From the NCBI GenBank assembly GCA_036924085.1, contig JAVGWX010000008.1, forward strand, positions 55,206,814 through 55,270,813: a stretch of DNA of 64,000 bases. The letters run 5' to 3'. The DNA is from Ariolimax columbianus. Taxonomy: Eukaryota; Mollusca; Gastropoda; Stylommatophora; Arionidae. The position numbers and the translations under genes were made by a program. Shown here piece after piece: positions 45,938 through 58,050 of this stretch. Positions within the stretch are counted from its first letter, which is position 1. Each line of letters starts with the position of its first letter. Below the pieces are notes generated by a model that saw nothing but the letters and a program-made list of their open reading frames with translations, ran no database searches and was not told the DNA's origin.

Positions 45938-46550
45938 ATATATTTAGTATAGAGGTGCCAGGGACAGGCGAGTATACATTTAGTATAGAGGTGACCAGGA
46001 CAGGCGAGTATACATTTAGTATATAGGTGACCGGGATAGGCGAGTATACATTTAGTATAGAGTTGACCGGGACAGGCGAGTATACATTTAGTATAGAGTT
46101 GGCCGGGATAGGCGAGTATACATTTAATATAGAGTTGACCGGGACAGGCGAGTATACATTTAGTACAGAGTTGGCAGGGTGAGGACAGTATACATTTAGT
46201 ATAGAGTTCACCGGGACAGGCTAGTATACATTTTGTATAGAGTTGACCGGGACAGGCCAGTATACATTTAGTATAGAGTTGACCGGGACAGGCCAGTATA
46301 CATTTAGTATAGAGTTCACCGGGACAGGCCAGTATACATTTAGTATAGAGTTGACCGGGACAGGCGAGTATACATTTAGTATAGAGTTGGCCGGGATAGG
46401 CGAGTATACATTTAATATAGAGTTGACTGGGACAGGCGAGTATACATTTAGTAAAGAGTTGGCCGGGACAGGACAGTATACATTTAGTATAGAGTTCACC
46501 GGGACAGGCCAGTATACATTTTGTTTAGAGTTGGCCGGGACAGGCGGGAG
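45938..46550. repeat. 36-bp minisatellite, about 17 units, inside a LINE
   Basis: Unit GAGTTGACCGGGACAGGCGA followed by GTATACATTTAGTATA. Because 36 is a multiple of 3, both strands stay open as 12-residue repeats (TGTGQYTFSIEL and NSILNVYSPVPV). No start or promoter context supports translation. Confidence 0.95.
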
Positions 46551-46559
46551 TTTCCAATG

Positions 46560-47170
46560 CGTTCATCGTCTCCTTTTCTATGCAGACACGTATTGTGTTT
46601 GGGTTACCAGAGACTGAAGGTATCGGTCCTAGGGCTGGATGGAATGGTAGTCCACACGCTTTGAGGTCATCTGCAGTGATGTTATCTACATCGAGTGATT
46701 TCTTAGGCGGCCACTTTCAAGGGCGTGGCTCATTTTTTAGGGTAGGAAGTTGGGAAAGGGGTGAAAGTGGGGTGTGATGGGTGGAAGGTCAGATTACCTG
46801 AATAAATCGGTGTAATACTCATTGATGATCTTCTCCATGTCTAGTCTAGATGTAGTTCGGGACCCACCAGGCGCTTTCAGGCAGGGACTGGCATGGTGGT
46901 GCTCGGAGATGTGCTGAGAAGATAGCTTTACGCTACATAGTGGCTATACCGATGCAAAGAGGTGCTGGCGGGCAAACTCTTCTTTGAGTTTTTGACGGCA
47001 GAGTGAGATGAAGGCATTGAAAGCTGCATTGTTGAGTTCCATTTTGTGCCTCTCTTCCAACAATGCTCGGGAAGCTTGTGATATTCTATTATTATTATGG
47101 TTTGGTGGTGGGCGGTTTTATTTTGGGGCTGATTTTCTGATGGTTTTGAAGTTGGATAGAATGTGGTCTA
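46560..47170 (-). mobile_element. LINE EN-RT linker and RT start, first half of an interrupted element
   Basis: On the minus strand: SRALLEERHKMELNNAAFNA, EHHHASPCLKAPGGSRTTSR, MEKIINEYYTDLF and a degraded SHAL...ITSLQMTS block. This is the linker and entry to the RT domain of a CR1/RTE-like element. The RT palm follows at 45905, beyond the minisatellite. Confidence 0.7.
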
Positions 47171-47329
47171 TTTCGTGTCTGCGTTGTCCGCATTGGATAT
47201 AAGTGCATGCATCTCTTGTGGAAGGCCATGCAAGGCATCAGAACTCCTGCTCCGCTTCTAGGTTTGATTAATTAAAGCGTTGTCTACGGATACCGGTGCC
47301 AGAATTCGTCGCGGGAGAACTCTCTCTAT

Positions 47330-47425
47330 CTCTCTCCCTCTCCCTCTAACTCTCCTTCTCTTCCTCTCTCTCTCTCCCTCTCTTTCTTCCTCTCTCTCTC
47401 TCTCCTTCTCTCTCTCTCTCTCTGA
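47330..47425. repeat. CT-rich microsatellite
   Basis: (CT)n with CCCT and CTTC interruptions. Confidence 0.85.
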
Positions 47426-47439
47426 AAGATTCCCAACAT

Positions 47440-47725
47440 CTACCGCGGTTAGACAGGACTACGTCATTGCTTCTGATCTCTTCTGTTATGCTGCCGAATG
47501 ATTCCTGGACCGCCTCACCTCTCAACACCATAGAACCACTATTGACCAAAGGTGCATCACTGACCTCGTCCACGCGGATGACATAGTCCCGCTAAGCCCG
47601 GATAGCCCAGCGCCGCAACAGTCTCTTGAGTATCTGGGTAGTACACCTAAAATATGGGACTATCGATCTCATTGGCGAATACTAAAATTCAGTATCTTGG
47701 CTCCGATACAAGATCGCAGAACATA
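47440..47725 (+). mobile_element. LINE RT fragment just upstream of the protease promoter
   Basis: VRQDYVIASDLFCY, RLTSQHHRTT, then DLVHADDIVPLSPDSPAPQ, a degenerate GVRQG...ADD block with one frameshift. It ends about 100 bp before the TATA box. Confidence 0.65.
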
Positions 47726-47820
47726 GCAGTTCGCGGTCAATGGTTAAGTTAGCATTTCTCTAAGTGATTAGGACATTCTGAAAGTACATGCAGGACTTAA
47801 TGATGCTGTTGGCAATAGTA

Positions 47821-47828
47821 TATAAAAG
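47821..47828 (+). promoter_or_regulatory. TATA box of protease copy B
   Basis: TATAAAAG lies 98 nt upstream of the exon 1 ATG. An initiator-like TCATCACC lies about 27-30 nt downstream of the box, giving a predicted 5' UTR near 70 nt. It is the only strong TATA/initiator pair seen next to a translation start in this window. TATA promoters are common on highly expressed secreted digestive enzymes. Confidence 0.65.
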
Positions 47829-47918
47829 GACGGACTGTAAGCAAACATCATCACCGTTGTCAACAGATCCCAGATCAGCCGTCTCAGAGTCACAGTCGAT
47901 GAGACACTCATTGTCATT

Positions 47919-47949
47919 ATGAAGTTAATCGTATTTGTTTGCCTTCTGG
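47919..47949 (+). CDS. Serine protease copy B, exon 1 (signal peptide start)
   Basis: The ATG begins a hydrophobic signal peptide, MKLIVFVCLL, and the exon ends in phase 1 at donor GTAAGT. The start is chosen because it follows the TATA/initiator pair and splices in frame to exon 2. A minus-strand LINE tail begins only about 10-15 nt into the following intron. Confidence 0.85.
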
Positions 47950-47959
47950 GTAAGTTGTA

Positions 47960-48345
47960 TTTATTTAACTTAACTTAATTTAACTTCATTATACTGGTTT
48001 AGAAGGTTCTACAGAGTATAAATACAACCAGTTTATTCCACTCCACAAACGCTAAAAGTAATTGAAAGTATCCAATTTATTTTTGAACGCATTGACTAAC
48101 CCTGCCTCAACCACATCCTTTGGCAATGCATTCCAAACACTCACCACTTTCTGACTAAGTAAATATTTCATAATATTTAATTTTGACCTGTCATTAAACA
48201 ATTTGAAGTTGTGCTCTCTTGTTCTTTGTAGCCGGTTGTACTTTGTAAAACTTGGTATAGTCTAATGTATTATTTCTGTTAACTTAATTTATAAACCTGT
48301 ATTAAGTCACTTCTAATTCCTGTCTGTTCTAGACACTGACCATAA
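47960..48345 (-). mobile_element. CR1-like LINE 3' end in protease intron 1
   Basis: On the minus strand the protein block LNIMKYLLSQKVVSVWNALP and VVEAGLVNAFKNKLD is followed by the family's non-coding end and TTAAG/TTAAA tail, which starts only about 10-15 nt after the exon 1 donor. Confidence 0.8.
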
Positions 48346-48496
48346 GTGGTGCCTTATATTCTGTTTTGTTCCAAACAATTATCTAAACCTTAAACCATTT
48401 CTCAATTCGTCGGTTGTGCTTTCTTGTTCACTGTAGATGCTTATGTGTTGAAAACAGATACATGTGGCCCTTGAAGATGTCGTTTACCGTTTGTTA

Positions 48497-49640
48497 TTCA
48501 TCATCATCATGTAGCATATTTTTTGCCAGAACGCCGCCCACCTACCAGTAAGACACTCGATCCATGGGAAGCTCTCCCGCCTCTGCCGTGTCAAACCCAG
48601 AGCCTCTGTAATCTCCACTGTCCATCTTCTCAGTCTGCCGCTACCTTTTTTGCCAGATACCATTCACTTCTGTGTTGTTCTTTCTAGGCTACTGTGACGT
48701 TTGATGTGGAGGTATGTTCATTTCCTGGACTTAATGTTGTTTAGTATTAATTCTTGTATCGAGACTCTGAATGATTTAATGCGTTTTTATGTTTCGCTAT
48801 CCATGGCATTTTGAGCACACTCCTGTAGCATTTTAGCTCGAAGGATTCAATCTTCTTCGGTAGGGTTTCGGGTGCTGACCATGTCTTGCATTTGCACTGT
48901 GCCACAGGGAATTTGCAAGTCTTTAACATCTTTTTTTTGGTCATTCTGTAAGTGTTCTACTATTCGTTTTTCATTCTACTTAACCTCTATAGTGCCATTG
49001 TCATTTGTCTCTTTATTTATTTATGGCAATCTCCGTTGTTGATAAATAGTTAAGCCGAAATATTCAAAACTCGTGACGTTCTGAGCGTTATGCTTCTGCA
49101 GGATAACTTTAGGTCTGGTTTTCGCCATGTAAGTGATCATTGTCTAAGTCTTGTCAATGATCTTAAATCGATTTTCTTCCTCGCTGCGAATTTAATATCA
49201 GCAACACTATTTAAAAACTCAACTGGTACTGTCACTTTGATTCTACAATCAACAATCACCCGACTCTTTCTTAAACGTATATTCAATTGAATCCATCTCA
49301 AGTGCCGTCACCAGAATTAAAGTTAACTGCAATTGATCTGCAACATTCTCCATCTCTTGTCCTGGGGGTACACCCAGACTGTTGTTCATCCATCGTTTGA
49401 TGTTACCCTCCCACTTGTAATGTTGCCTACGTACTGCTCGATTGCCTTTACCTCTCCTATGGTTTTCACATGAGTGCTATATATTTGACTTTTTTCAAAA
49501 TGTACGATTGGTCGGCTCTGAATGTCTTTCAATAGTTCTCTTTCCAGTCCTAGATTTTTCATGACTTCTATTTGTTTCCATGAAACGCGACATATTTTCT
49601 TCATATGCCTGTAAAAAATATAAAGGGACATAAATGGAAC
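48497..49640 (-). mobile_element. LINE RT C-terminal half in protease intron 1, ATG/TGA-tailed family
   Basis: On the minus strand: SLTRLRQ..., CKTWSAPETLPKKIESFELK, CYRSVLKMPWIAKHKNALNH and SGRLRRWTVEITEALGLTRQ, the thumb and C-terminal blocks of a non-LTR RT, ending in ATGATGATGATGAA. A second copy of the tail is at 27727-27790. Confidence 0.75.
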
Positions 49641-50032
49641 GTCTGATACATGAGAAGTAGAAGTGTTGTTATTTGAGACATTATTTTGGCAGTTCCCCTA
49701 TCCCGATTCCCCCTCTCCCACCTCTAAATACAAATTAAAAAACAGTTTTCTTCTCTATAATTTAACTAACTTTTTTCTTCTCTGTAAGAGAACAAACCTC
49801 TCTCTCCTTTATTAATTAACAAATATATTTACCCTCTATTATAGAACAAACCTCTCTCCTGTCTAAAAATTAACAAATCTATTTTCTCTATATAAGATAA
49901 GAAGCCTACGTCATCTCTAAAGAATTACAAAGCCCTGACCAAATCACTGTCATATGACGTTGCCACAAACCATATTATCAAATACAATCAAAGAATACAA
50001 AAAAAGATTGACCTTCTGTATCTCTTCTCAAG
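49641..50032. other. Protease copy B intron 1, 3' part
   Basis: AT-rich, with two imperfect copies of an AACAAACCTCTCTC...AACAAAT(C/A)TATTT block. No gene. Confidence 0.4.
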
Positions 50033-50184
50033 CCTCCTCACTGGTAGCCCCAGGACCAGAGAAACGTATCGTGAACGGTACGCCCGCCGCTCTGTTCGCC
50101 CACCATCACCAGGCCTCCATCCAGGTCAATCAAAATGGCGGCTGGTATCACATCTGCGGAGCTGTGCTCATTGTCAGGAACAAG
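50033..50184 (+). CDS. Serine protease copy B, exon 2 (propeptide and activation site)
   Basis: The 152-nt exon follows acceptor TTCTCAAG and precedes donor GTAAGT. It completes the signal peptide, then encodes PGPEKR, the mature N-terminus IVNGTPAAL, and the strand WYHICGAVLI whose cysteine pairs with the one after the catalytic His in this family. Cleavage after Arg by a trypsin-like activator is expected. Confidence 0.9.
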
Positions 50185-52607
50185 GTAAGTTACAATATAC
50201 ACGTTCACGAAACGTATTCACAATCTAATCCATTTTGACAAACAAGTTGTTTACATTTACATGCATTTCACATGTTCAACAGGTTCTACCGACAGTAACA
50301 CACAAAACATTGATACTACCCCTTTCATGTAGAGAACATTTTACAAATTACATGAAAATCTACAATACAAAACAGCTAAAGCTAAAACACCTCAGCTAAA
50401 CACGATAATACGTGTATATTGAATCCGTTTCTCCTATAAAAGTAGTTAGATAAAAAAGAAAACAAACGCTCAAAACTACGTCTTTCACACTTTAACTTTC
50501 AGCGTCAGTTCAAAGGCATCTTGTTTTGTTAGGCTAATGTCTGAACGTACAATACTTCATAGTGAAGGAAATTTACATACCATTTCTAGATCCCAATATG
50601 TAAAATGATAAAACATATGCGAACCAGGAACTATAACCACGCGAACTTACACATCGGCAAGCTAAACCGTCGCTGTTTGGCACTATTTTGACATGTGGCC
50701 TATGTTGTCAAGGATGTCCTCCCACCACGCCCCCAAGAACAGGCTATAGACATCTATGCCATGGTTCTACTCCCCTTCATATGGCCACCCACGCATTAGT
50801 TGGTTAGGTAATCGGGCTTATGGACGGTTATCGCGACGGGTCCTTGTCTTCTAAGCGTACTGCATACCTATCTTACGTACCTTTAAGAGTCCCTATGGGT
50901 AACACATTACTACATCATTTTATATAAAATGACAATCGTTCATATCTTCTGGATACTAATTATATATATAGATTAAAGGTTATACATATGGATACAAGAG
51001 TAATCATGACCACGTGAAATATGCTGACCAAGACCACGTTCGTGATCTTAAAAACATATTGTATCTATCCCAGCAGTCTGGTCAACAAGGTGGGGATCGG
51101 CACTGTAATCCCCTTAGGGGTGACCATTCGGATGAGCCTTCTCAAGTGCGCGTCCGGATGAAAGAAGAACCAATATAACCCGCTTTTAAAGACATTCGAA
51201 ACGAGTAGCTTCGAACAACAACATCAACAAGGTCACAGAAAGGTAAAAGTAAAAACCATTTTAGACACTGCGGTCGGGGATGAAGTCTAAGAAACTCTCA
51301 TGTACATTATATCAACGATTTGATGACGAGTTCTGGTTTGAGCTGCCTTAACAGTACGTCAGGTATTCATTTTCAGCTAAGTATACTAGAACATTTCAGG
51401 ATCAGCAGAGAACCAGCTCTACGTCTTCTTTTCTTTTTATCCTTCCTCTAATGTTTCATATTTTCCTAATTCTTCTTCTTCTTCCTTTTTATCTTCTCTA
51501 TATCTTTTTCTTTCTCTGCTTCTTTCTCTTCTTCTTTTTTTTCTAGTTCATCTTCTTCTTTTTCTTCTTCTTCATTTTCTTATTTTTCTTCCGCGTTATC
51601 TTATTCTTCCTATTCTTTTTTATTTCTAGTTCTTCTTCTTAGTCTTCTTTTTTTTCTTCTTCTTCTTCTTCTTCTTTTTCTTCTGACTACTGTGTAAGTC
51701 GTTATTTTCTTTCTTTCTCTAATCACATTAAATCAGACATAAGAAGTGTGTTCTATTATCAGGTAGCTTAGTTAAATGTTGTTTATACTCATTTCTGTCT
51801 TTTACGTGTTGTACTGAAGACTTAACTCGTGCAATCTCTCCATCTCATTAATGAACATCCGAGGAGACGTTTAAAAATGAGCAGGACCACCTAGATGCTA
51901 CTTTTATTGTTCATCTGTTGTCACGCCAAATTCTCAGCCAGTCTGCCTAATTTAAAAACGTCCTTGTATGTGGTTTGGTGCATGAATTATGTGTTTTGTA
52001 ATCCGTCCATTTATATACTATTCAAGTTCTTCATTCCATTGCTTTTTGAGCAACTCATAGCTTCACTGGATCTGCTTTTCCTAGGTTCTATACCTCCCAA
52101 CTATACCGCGAGAAAACAGCTCAAGCTGGCATTGAGCGTACCGCTTTACTGTACAATATTTTTCAGGCCTGGTTATCACTACTTAAGGGCCTTATTGCTT
52201 GGACTGAAGCTGCCTACTTTCTGCCCCCCTCCACCGGAATTTACTGCATGCCTCTCCCAAAACCGTATTCTCAGCACAGCAAGTGTCACGCTAACCCGAA
52301 GGTAGACACAATCCAAAGACCCCGGGGGCGGAACGCGAAGAAACAGGGAGTCAGACACGGACAAACAAGGAAAGCGGACACAAATATTGAACACACACAC
52401 CCCTCGCGGCTCTCATCCCGAGACAGCGGAGTACTGGGCTTTACCTTGTCAATCTGTTGGGATTTTGGTCGACACACTACGCATGAACAATCCTCGATAG
52501 TTAGACATGGTAGTGGTCGATAGTCGTAACGGGCATTTGACGCCTACGCGAACATTAGTTTTATTATTATACCTCGCAACCATGTACCATGTCTGGAATA
52601 ACCATGT
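50185..52607. other. Protease copy B intron 2
   Basis: Intronic. Apart from the TTC-rich tract I see no coding unit. The ORF at 51895-52305 overlaps an antisense ORF and has no domain, so it is probably chance or repeat-derived. Confidence 0.45.
51415..51690. repeat. TTC-rich polypyrimidine tract
   Basis: Long imperfect (TTC)n/(TTTTC)n stretch in intron 2. Confidence 0.85.
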
Positions 52608-52860
52608 TGTCATACATGTGAGCTCCTGCCTTGAAAGTCACTGACGTCCATATTCTGTGTCAGTATGGGGTATAATTTCTTGATCTTAATCTCAAATCTA
52701 GTGCTGTTTTTCCCTCATCGGAACTATGGCTTTAGTGAATGGCACGGTGTACAATAGCATGAGTTAGAGAGTCCTCTGGCAAATGCAGGTTATTGTTATC
52801 AAGAGGCACACCGAATTTCTTCCACAGTGGGGCAATAATCAAGTTTAAAATATATTTCAG

Positions 52861-53082
52861 GTGCTGACTGCCGCTCACTGTCTCCAAGGTCAAACAGCTT
52901 CCAGGATGCATGTCGAGGTCGGAGCCTTGAACTTGTACGAGGCACCCAATGCATACGAACAGACTGTTGGTGTCAGCTCTTATGTTATTCACGAGAGCTA
53001 CAATTCCAACGGCGCTGGCATCCCCAACGACATCGGAGTCATTTACCTGGCATCATCCGTGACCCTCAATGCCAACGTGCAG
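52861..53082 (+). CDS. Serine protease copy B, exon 3 (catalytic His and Asp)
   Basis: The exon is the same 222-nt unit as in copy A, with TAAHC and NDIGVIYL. The only coding difference is His (CAT) instead of Arg (CGT) at exon codon 17, a transition at a CpG. Confidence 0.9.
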
Positions 53083-54426
53083 GTAGGTGTAGGCGCATGG
53101 TGAATTTTGGATGCGATAGTCCACAGCTAGTTTAGCCCAGTGGCTAGAAACGCCCCAAGCGTGATATCATTCTAAGAGAGGGACAATGTAGTTTCAAAGA
53201 GAAACATACAATACGTGGTTGATATGTATGGAAAGGGTACTTTCTTCTGGACTCGAAGGAGATGGGAAGTTATAACAATGTTCGGTGTCAACGTGCAAAA
53301 ATGGTCAGGGACACAGCTCACAACCCAAACTGGTTTGTGTTTGGATTCATTAAACAGCAACACCGTGACCTTATGGGAAGTAAATAGATTTTAAAATTTG
53401 TGCTGAAGTCTGATGCACTGGGCTGTTTGTAGTGAAACAAAGTACATCGCCCTCCTCACTAGGAAACAACGAACGATGTGGAAAAATAATAAAGAGAAAC
53501 ACTATATGGGTGAGAGCTTGAGTGAGTAAGAGAGTGAACAGAAGGGAGGGAGGATGGGGGACATGCAGGAAGAGGCAGAGAGAGTAATAGAGTGCATGTA
53601 GACGGATTTATTTCTGACAGCCTACAGCAGAGGCTGTTAACCTGTGGTCCGTCAACCCTTAAGTGTGTGCGAAGTCATCTCATGGGGTCCCCGAAGGCTT
53701 GAATAAATGTTAAGAGCTTTTACATTTCAAATAAAAATAGATATACCAAATAGAAAGACTTAAAGAAGGACAAAGACAGCAAAGGTTAATTTAGACAACG
53801 TTCACATAGTTTGATAAATGCCGATTAACCAGACGACACAGTAAGGCAGTTGAACAGATATCACATCTGTCGTTCTTGATCTCAGATATCTAAAAATTAT
53901 GATTTCGTGTTTATTAACAACACATTACCAATAACATTTTCTATTGTAGAAATTGTTTGCTAGTGAAAGCACACAGATAATTCATTCCCGAATATTTTCA
54001 TAGATGGGATATCGTAGGAGTCGGGGACAACAAAAGATAATTAAACGGGGTTTGCAATAAGGAAAAGGTTAAGAACCGCTGATCTACAGCTTCAAGGAAA
54101 ATGCGCCAGGGATAGCGTGTTTGTTTTACCAGAAGACAAGCAATATATATTTATCACGTTGTTATAATACGAGAAGTAACCGCAATAGGGAATTTGCATC
54201 TCACAAGAATGTGATGAACAAGCACGTGCAATATTACGAAAAAACAAGACAAGATAACAGAGAGAATAAACACATATCTGCATTACAAGAATATCTAAAA
54301 GACATTGTGGAGGGAACTAATCGTGAACACATGATGATGATGATTAATGTCTCCAATTAACTTTAGAAGATGAAGCATACAAACATCACATGGATGATGG
54401 GCGTATTCCCAAAGAAAGTATCTTAG

Positions 54427-54816
54427 TTTTAGTCTTAGTCGACCTGTACTTCTAAAGGGGCAAATGCCCCTTATGCAGGTCCCAGCCCTGGTATGAGGTG
54501 GATGAAGCCAGTAGAAGGGTTTACTGCTTAGCGGGCTAGGCTCGAGCAGCTTAATACTCCGCTGCGTTTGGACAAGAGCTTACAGAAGAAGATGGTTAAC
54601 CAATGTGCAAATCCATCTTAATAGACTCAAACACTAGAGCAAAGTATACCCGCAGCCTGTTACGCAGCATCTATGCTGCTTTAAACAAACCACCTTACCA
54701 TGACCTGTATTATGCTATGTGGCCCAGTTTGTCACCTCTTACAACATGCTTTCTGTGTGGCAGTGGTGCTATTCTTGTCCTTGTCATCCACAACGACCCC
54801 GACAGATCACTCGGGA
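54427..54816 (-). repeat. Interspersed repeat of about 390 bp, copy B
   Basis: Duplicate of 1820-2209. A few substitutions only. Confidence 0.6.
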
Positions 54817-55792
54817 TACATTCCTTTTGTGTGAATTTTAAATATTGAGAATAATTTTTAAAAAAAGACTTTTATAAATAAATCCTACCCCAAAAAAATA
54901 GTATCTACGCCAACTAATGACTGGAAAAAGGGCAGTCATGAGACACAGTTAAGATTCAGGATGTGTGCAAGGGAGACATGACAGTACGAGAAATAGCTTC
55001 CGAACCCTGGAAAGACAAAGCTGTTGACCACACCAAATAGAAAAGATTCCTGAGGATGCACCTCAAATTGAGCCAAGGGATACTATAACAATAAGCAGAG
55101 AAGATAACATTAAACACGGAAACAGGCCCAAAAAAAATGTCATCTCAAGGGCGCATCATCTCATAGTTAGTAATAATTGAAGGTTGATTTTCTTCATGGC
55201 AAATATAAATCTCAACAGTTGTCCGTCATCTTACAGGAAGCCTGTGATAAATACCTCCCATTCATTGTTATAGTTGTCGGTTAGTTAAAACAATTATTTT
55301 GTTATATGATCAGTATGCAGGCCTCATACACAACCCTCTTTAGTCACTGAAACGACATGTATGGATGGTTACAGTTGACATATAGTTTCCCTGCCAGGAT
55401 CTACACTGGCTGGTGGTGATTCCATTTGAAAATTAATTACCTGCACATATCGATATCGCTTAAAGATGTCCCGATGTGAAATGGATACGGTGCTAGCAAA
55501 CTTTTCAAGCATGTCGTAACAGTCCACTAAAGAGAAATGTGCATGGAGTTGGCAAATTCATTATTAAACCATTGCTGCTGAAATAAATCAACTACAAACC
55601 GACAACTGTAGGGGTTACCCCATGCTCCACGTTGAGCACAACAGTGAATCATCATTATGTGCCTGAATGAAAGTAGCTGCCTAATGCTTTATTTTGATGA
55701 AACGATTTCTAATCATGAAAGCACACATAAGCGAGACATGTATCTATTACTGGATATTTAGACACTCTAACGTCCATTTTTTGTGTTCTCAG

Positions 55793-55994
55793 ATCGCTGG
55801 TTTAGCCCCTAAAGGATCATCTTTCGCCAACACAAAGTGCGTCATCACCGAATGGGGTCAGACCTCCGGCTCTGGATCAGCATCTCCTCAACTGCTGGAG
55901 GCTAAGATCACCAAGATCACCACAGCCCAGTGTCAGACAAGATGGCCTGGATAGAACATCAATATTAAACACATTTGTGTCTACGAGGCTTCTG
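55793..55994 (+). CDS. Serine protease copy B, exon 4, with in-frame TAG
   Basis: Identical in sequence to copy A exon 4, including the TAG at 55952-55954. The shared stop predates the duplication, or comes from the same source sequence if the duplication is an assembly artefact. Confidence 0.85.
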
Positions 55995-56246
55995 GTAGGT
56001 TCTCATCTCACGCTATCGCACCCCTAAAATCAAGGTAGCACATTCATAACTTATCCCGTTCATTATTAAGTGATGGAGACTTCACTAGACCAGTTAGGGT
56101 TTCCAGTTCCCTTCCTCTCTGCCTCGTCGTCATTTATATATCAAAACACACATATTTTTAATGTACAACTTGACACAACGTGGCGTAATAGGCTATGTAC
56201 ACAGTCTGTTGCATGTGACATGCGACTGTTTGAATCGCTCCGGTTC

Positions 56247-57002
56247 ATTCACACACACACCCACTCGTTCATTCACACGTTCACTAACACGCAAACTCAC
56301 ATGTTCATTCACACGCACACTCACACGTTCAATCACACGCACACTCACACGTTCAATCACACGCACACTCACACGTTCATTCACAGGCACACTTACTCGT
56401 TCATTCACACTCACACTCACACGTTCATTCACGAACACACACACGTTCACTTACACGTTAATGTAGACGCACACTCACAGGTTCATTCACATGCACACTT
56501 ACACACACACTCACACGTTCACTGACACGTTTATCCACACACACACACACACACACGCTTACTCACACGCACACACACACACGTTCAATCACACGCATAC
56601 TCACACGCACACTCCCACGCACACGTTCACTCACACGTTCATGCACACGCACACTCACACGTTCACTCACACGCACACTTACACGATCACTCACACGTTC
56701 ACTCACACGCACACACACACGTTCACTCACACGTTCACTCACGCGCACTCACACGCACACTCACACGTTCACGCACACTCACACGTTCACTCACACTCAC
56801 ACGTTCACTCACACGCACACTCACACGTTCAATCACACGTTCACGCACACTCACACGAACACTCAAACGTTCACTAACATGTTCACTCATACGTTTACTC
56901 ACACTCACACGTTCACGCACACGCACACTCACACGAACACTCAAACGTTCACTAACATGTTCACTCATACGTTTACTCACACGTTCACTCACACGCACAC
57001 TT
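56247..57002. repeat. CA-rich minisatellite, expanded, copy B
   Basis: Same units as 3640-4193 but about 200 bases longer. The block with TCACACGAACACTCAAACG and CTAACATGTTCACTCATACG occurs twice here and once in copy A, which shows how the array grew. Confidence 0.9.
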
Positions 57003-57209
57003 ATTGCTACAATTAAATGTCCATGTCAGCGTATAATCATTGTTATGTGCTTACGTACAAAGATATGAACGTTTTAACAAAATACATATAACTCGGAATA
57101 TTATTTATACAAAAATTTGAAAAGATCCCCTGTCGTGTTCTTGTTGAGTTTTACGTTAATAAAAATGTGTTAAAGATGTAACAGATCTATACATTCATAT
57201 CAGTATCTA

Positions 57210-57773
57210 TTGTTGAGCTTATTTAAGGTTTATGCGGTAGTCGTTTGACCAACTCTTCCGTACGCCTGTGAAACCTGTACTGTGTACAGTCGACATGCGA
57301 AGAAGCTTGACCACTTTCATCTGGGATACCAAAGGAAACTGATGAACATAAAATGGCAGGATAGGTTCACAGATGTAGAAGTTCTTTCGCGGACTGGCAT
57401 TACAAGCATCCGCACAACTTTGTGCAAATAGCAGCTTAGATGGACTGGCTATGTCCGCATGTCGGATGAGTGGCTTGCATAGAAAATATTCTAAGGAGAG
57501 CTTCAGTTAGGCAATCGATCTCGCTGTGGCCAAATAAAACGTTACATTGACACTGATTGTTGGGAGAACATTGCTGCTGATTGCTCTGCCCGGCGTAGAA
57601 AAATCTCTTCTGGCACGACACATATGGAGTAGACACAATTAAGAAAGCTGCACAGAGACGAGCGACACGAAAGGCAAGAAAAGAGTTGCCTCCGTCTGAC
57701 GGTCAGACAGTGTTTCTCTTCCCTAAGTGTGACATACGATTTCGGGATCGGATTGGTTTGATCAGCCCCTTAT
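57210..57773 (+). mobile_element. Non-LTR RT C-terminal remnant in intron 4, copy B
   Basis: Duplicate of 4390-4965 with an extra stop, TTA to TGA, near 57248. Same protein blocks. Confidence 0.75.
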
Positions 57774-57933
57774 GAATTCACTCCAGGATTGACAGATGAC
57801 AATGCAGTCCTTTTCGGAAACATAGACAAACAACAGCATATTGTCATGTTGTATGTCCATGTCATACCGATAAAGTACTATTAAAATATATATAATTCTG
57901 TAAATCATTCATACAATAAATTTGTGTTAACAG

Positions 57934-58050
57934 CCTCCTCTGGAAACCGTCCAAGTGCCTGCATGGGTGACAGTGGCGGCCCAATGATGTGTGGCAACAA
58001 CTTCGAGCTCTTGGCTGGTATCACCTCCTGGGGAGTGTCCAACTGCAGTG
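57934..58050 (+). CDS. Serine protease copy B, exon 5 (catalytic Ser)
   Basis: Identical to copy A exon 5. It carries SACMGDSGGP and the ITSWGVSNC pocket strand, with phase 1 borders and consensus acceptor and donor. Confidence 0.9.

Noticed and set aside
45864..46617. 12-residue repeat proteins on both strands
   Set aside because: Simple consequence of a 36-bp unit. The sequence lies inside a dead LINE and has no promoter or splice context.
51895..52305. 136-codon ORF in protease intron 2
   Set aside because: Overlaps antisense ORFs, has no domain and no splice link to protease exons.
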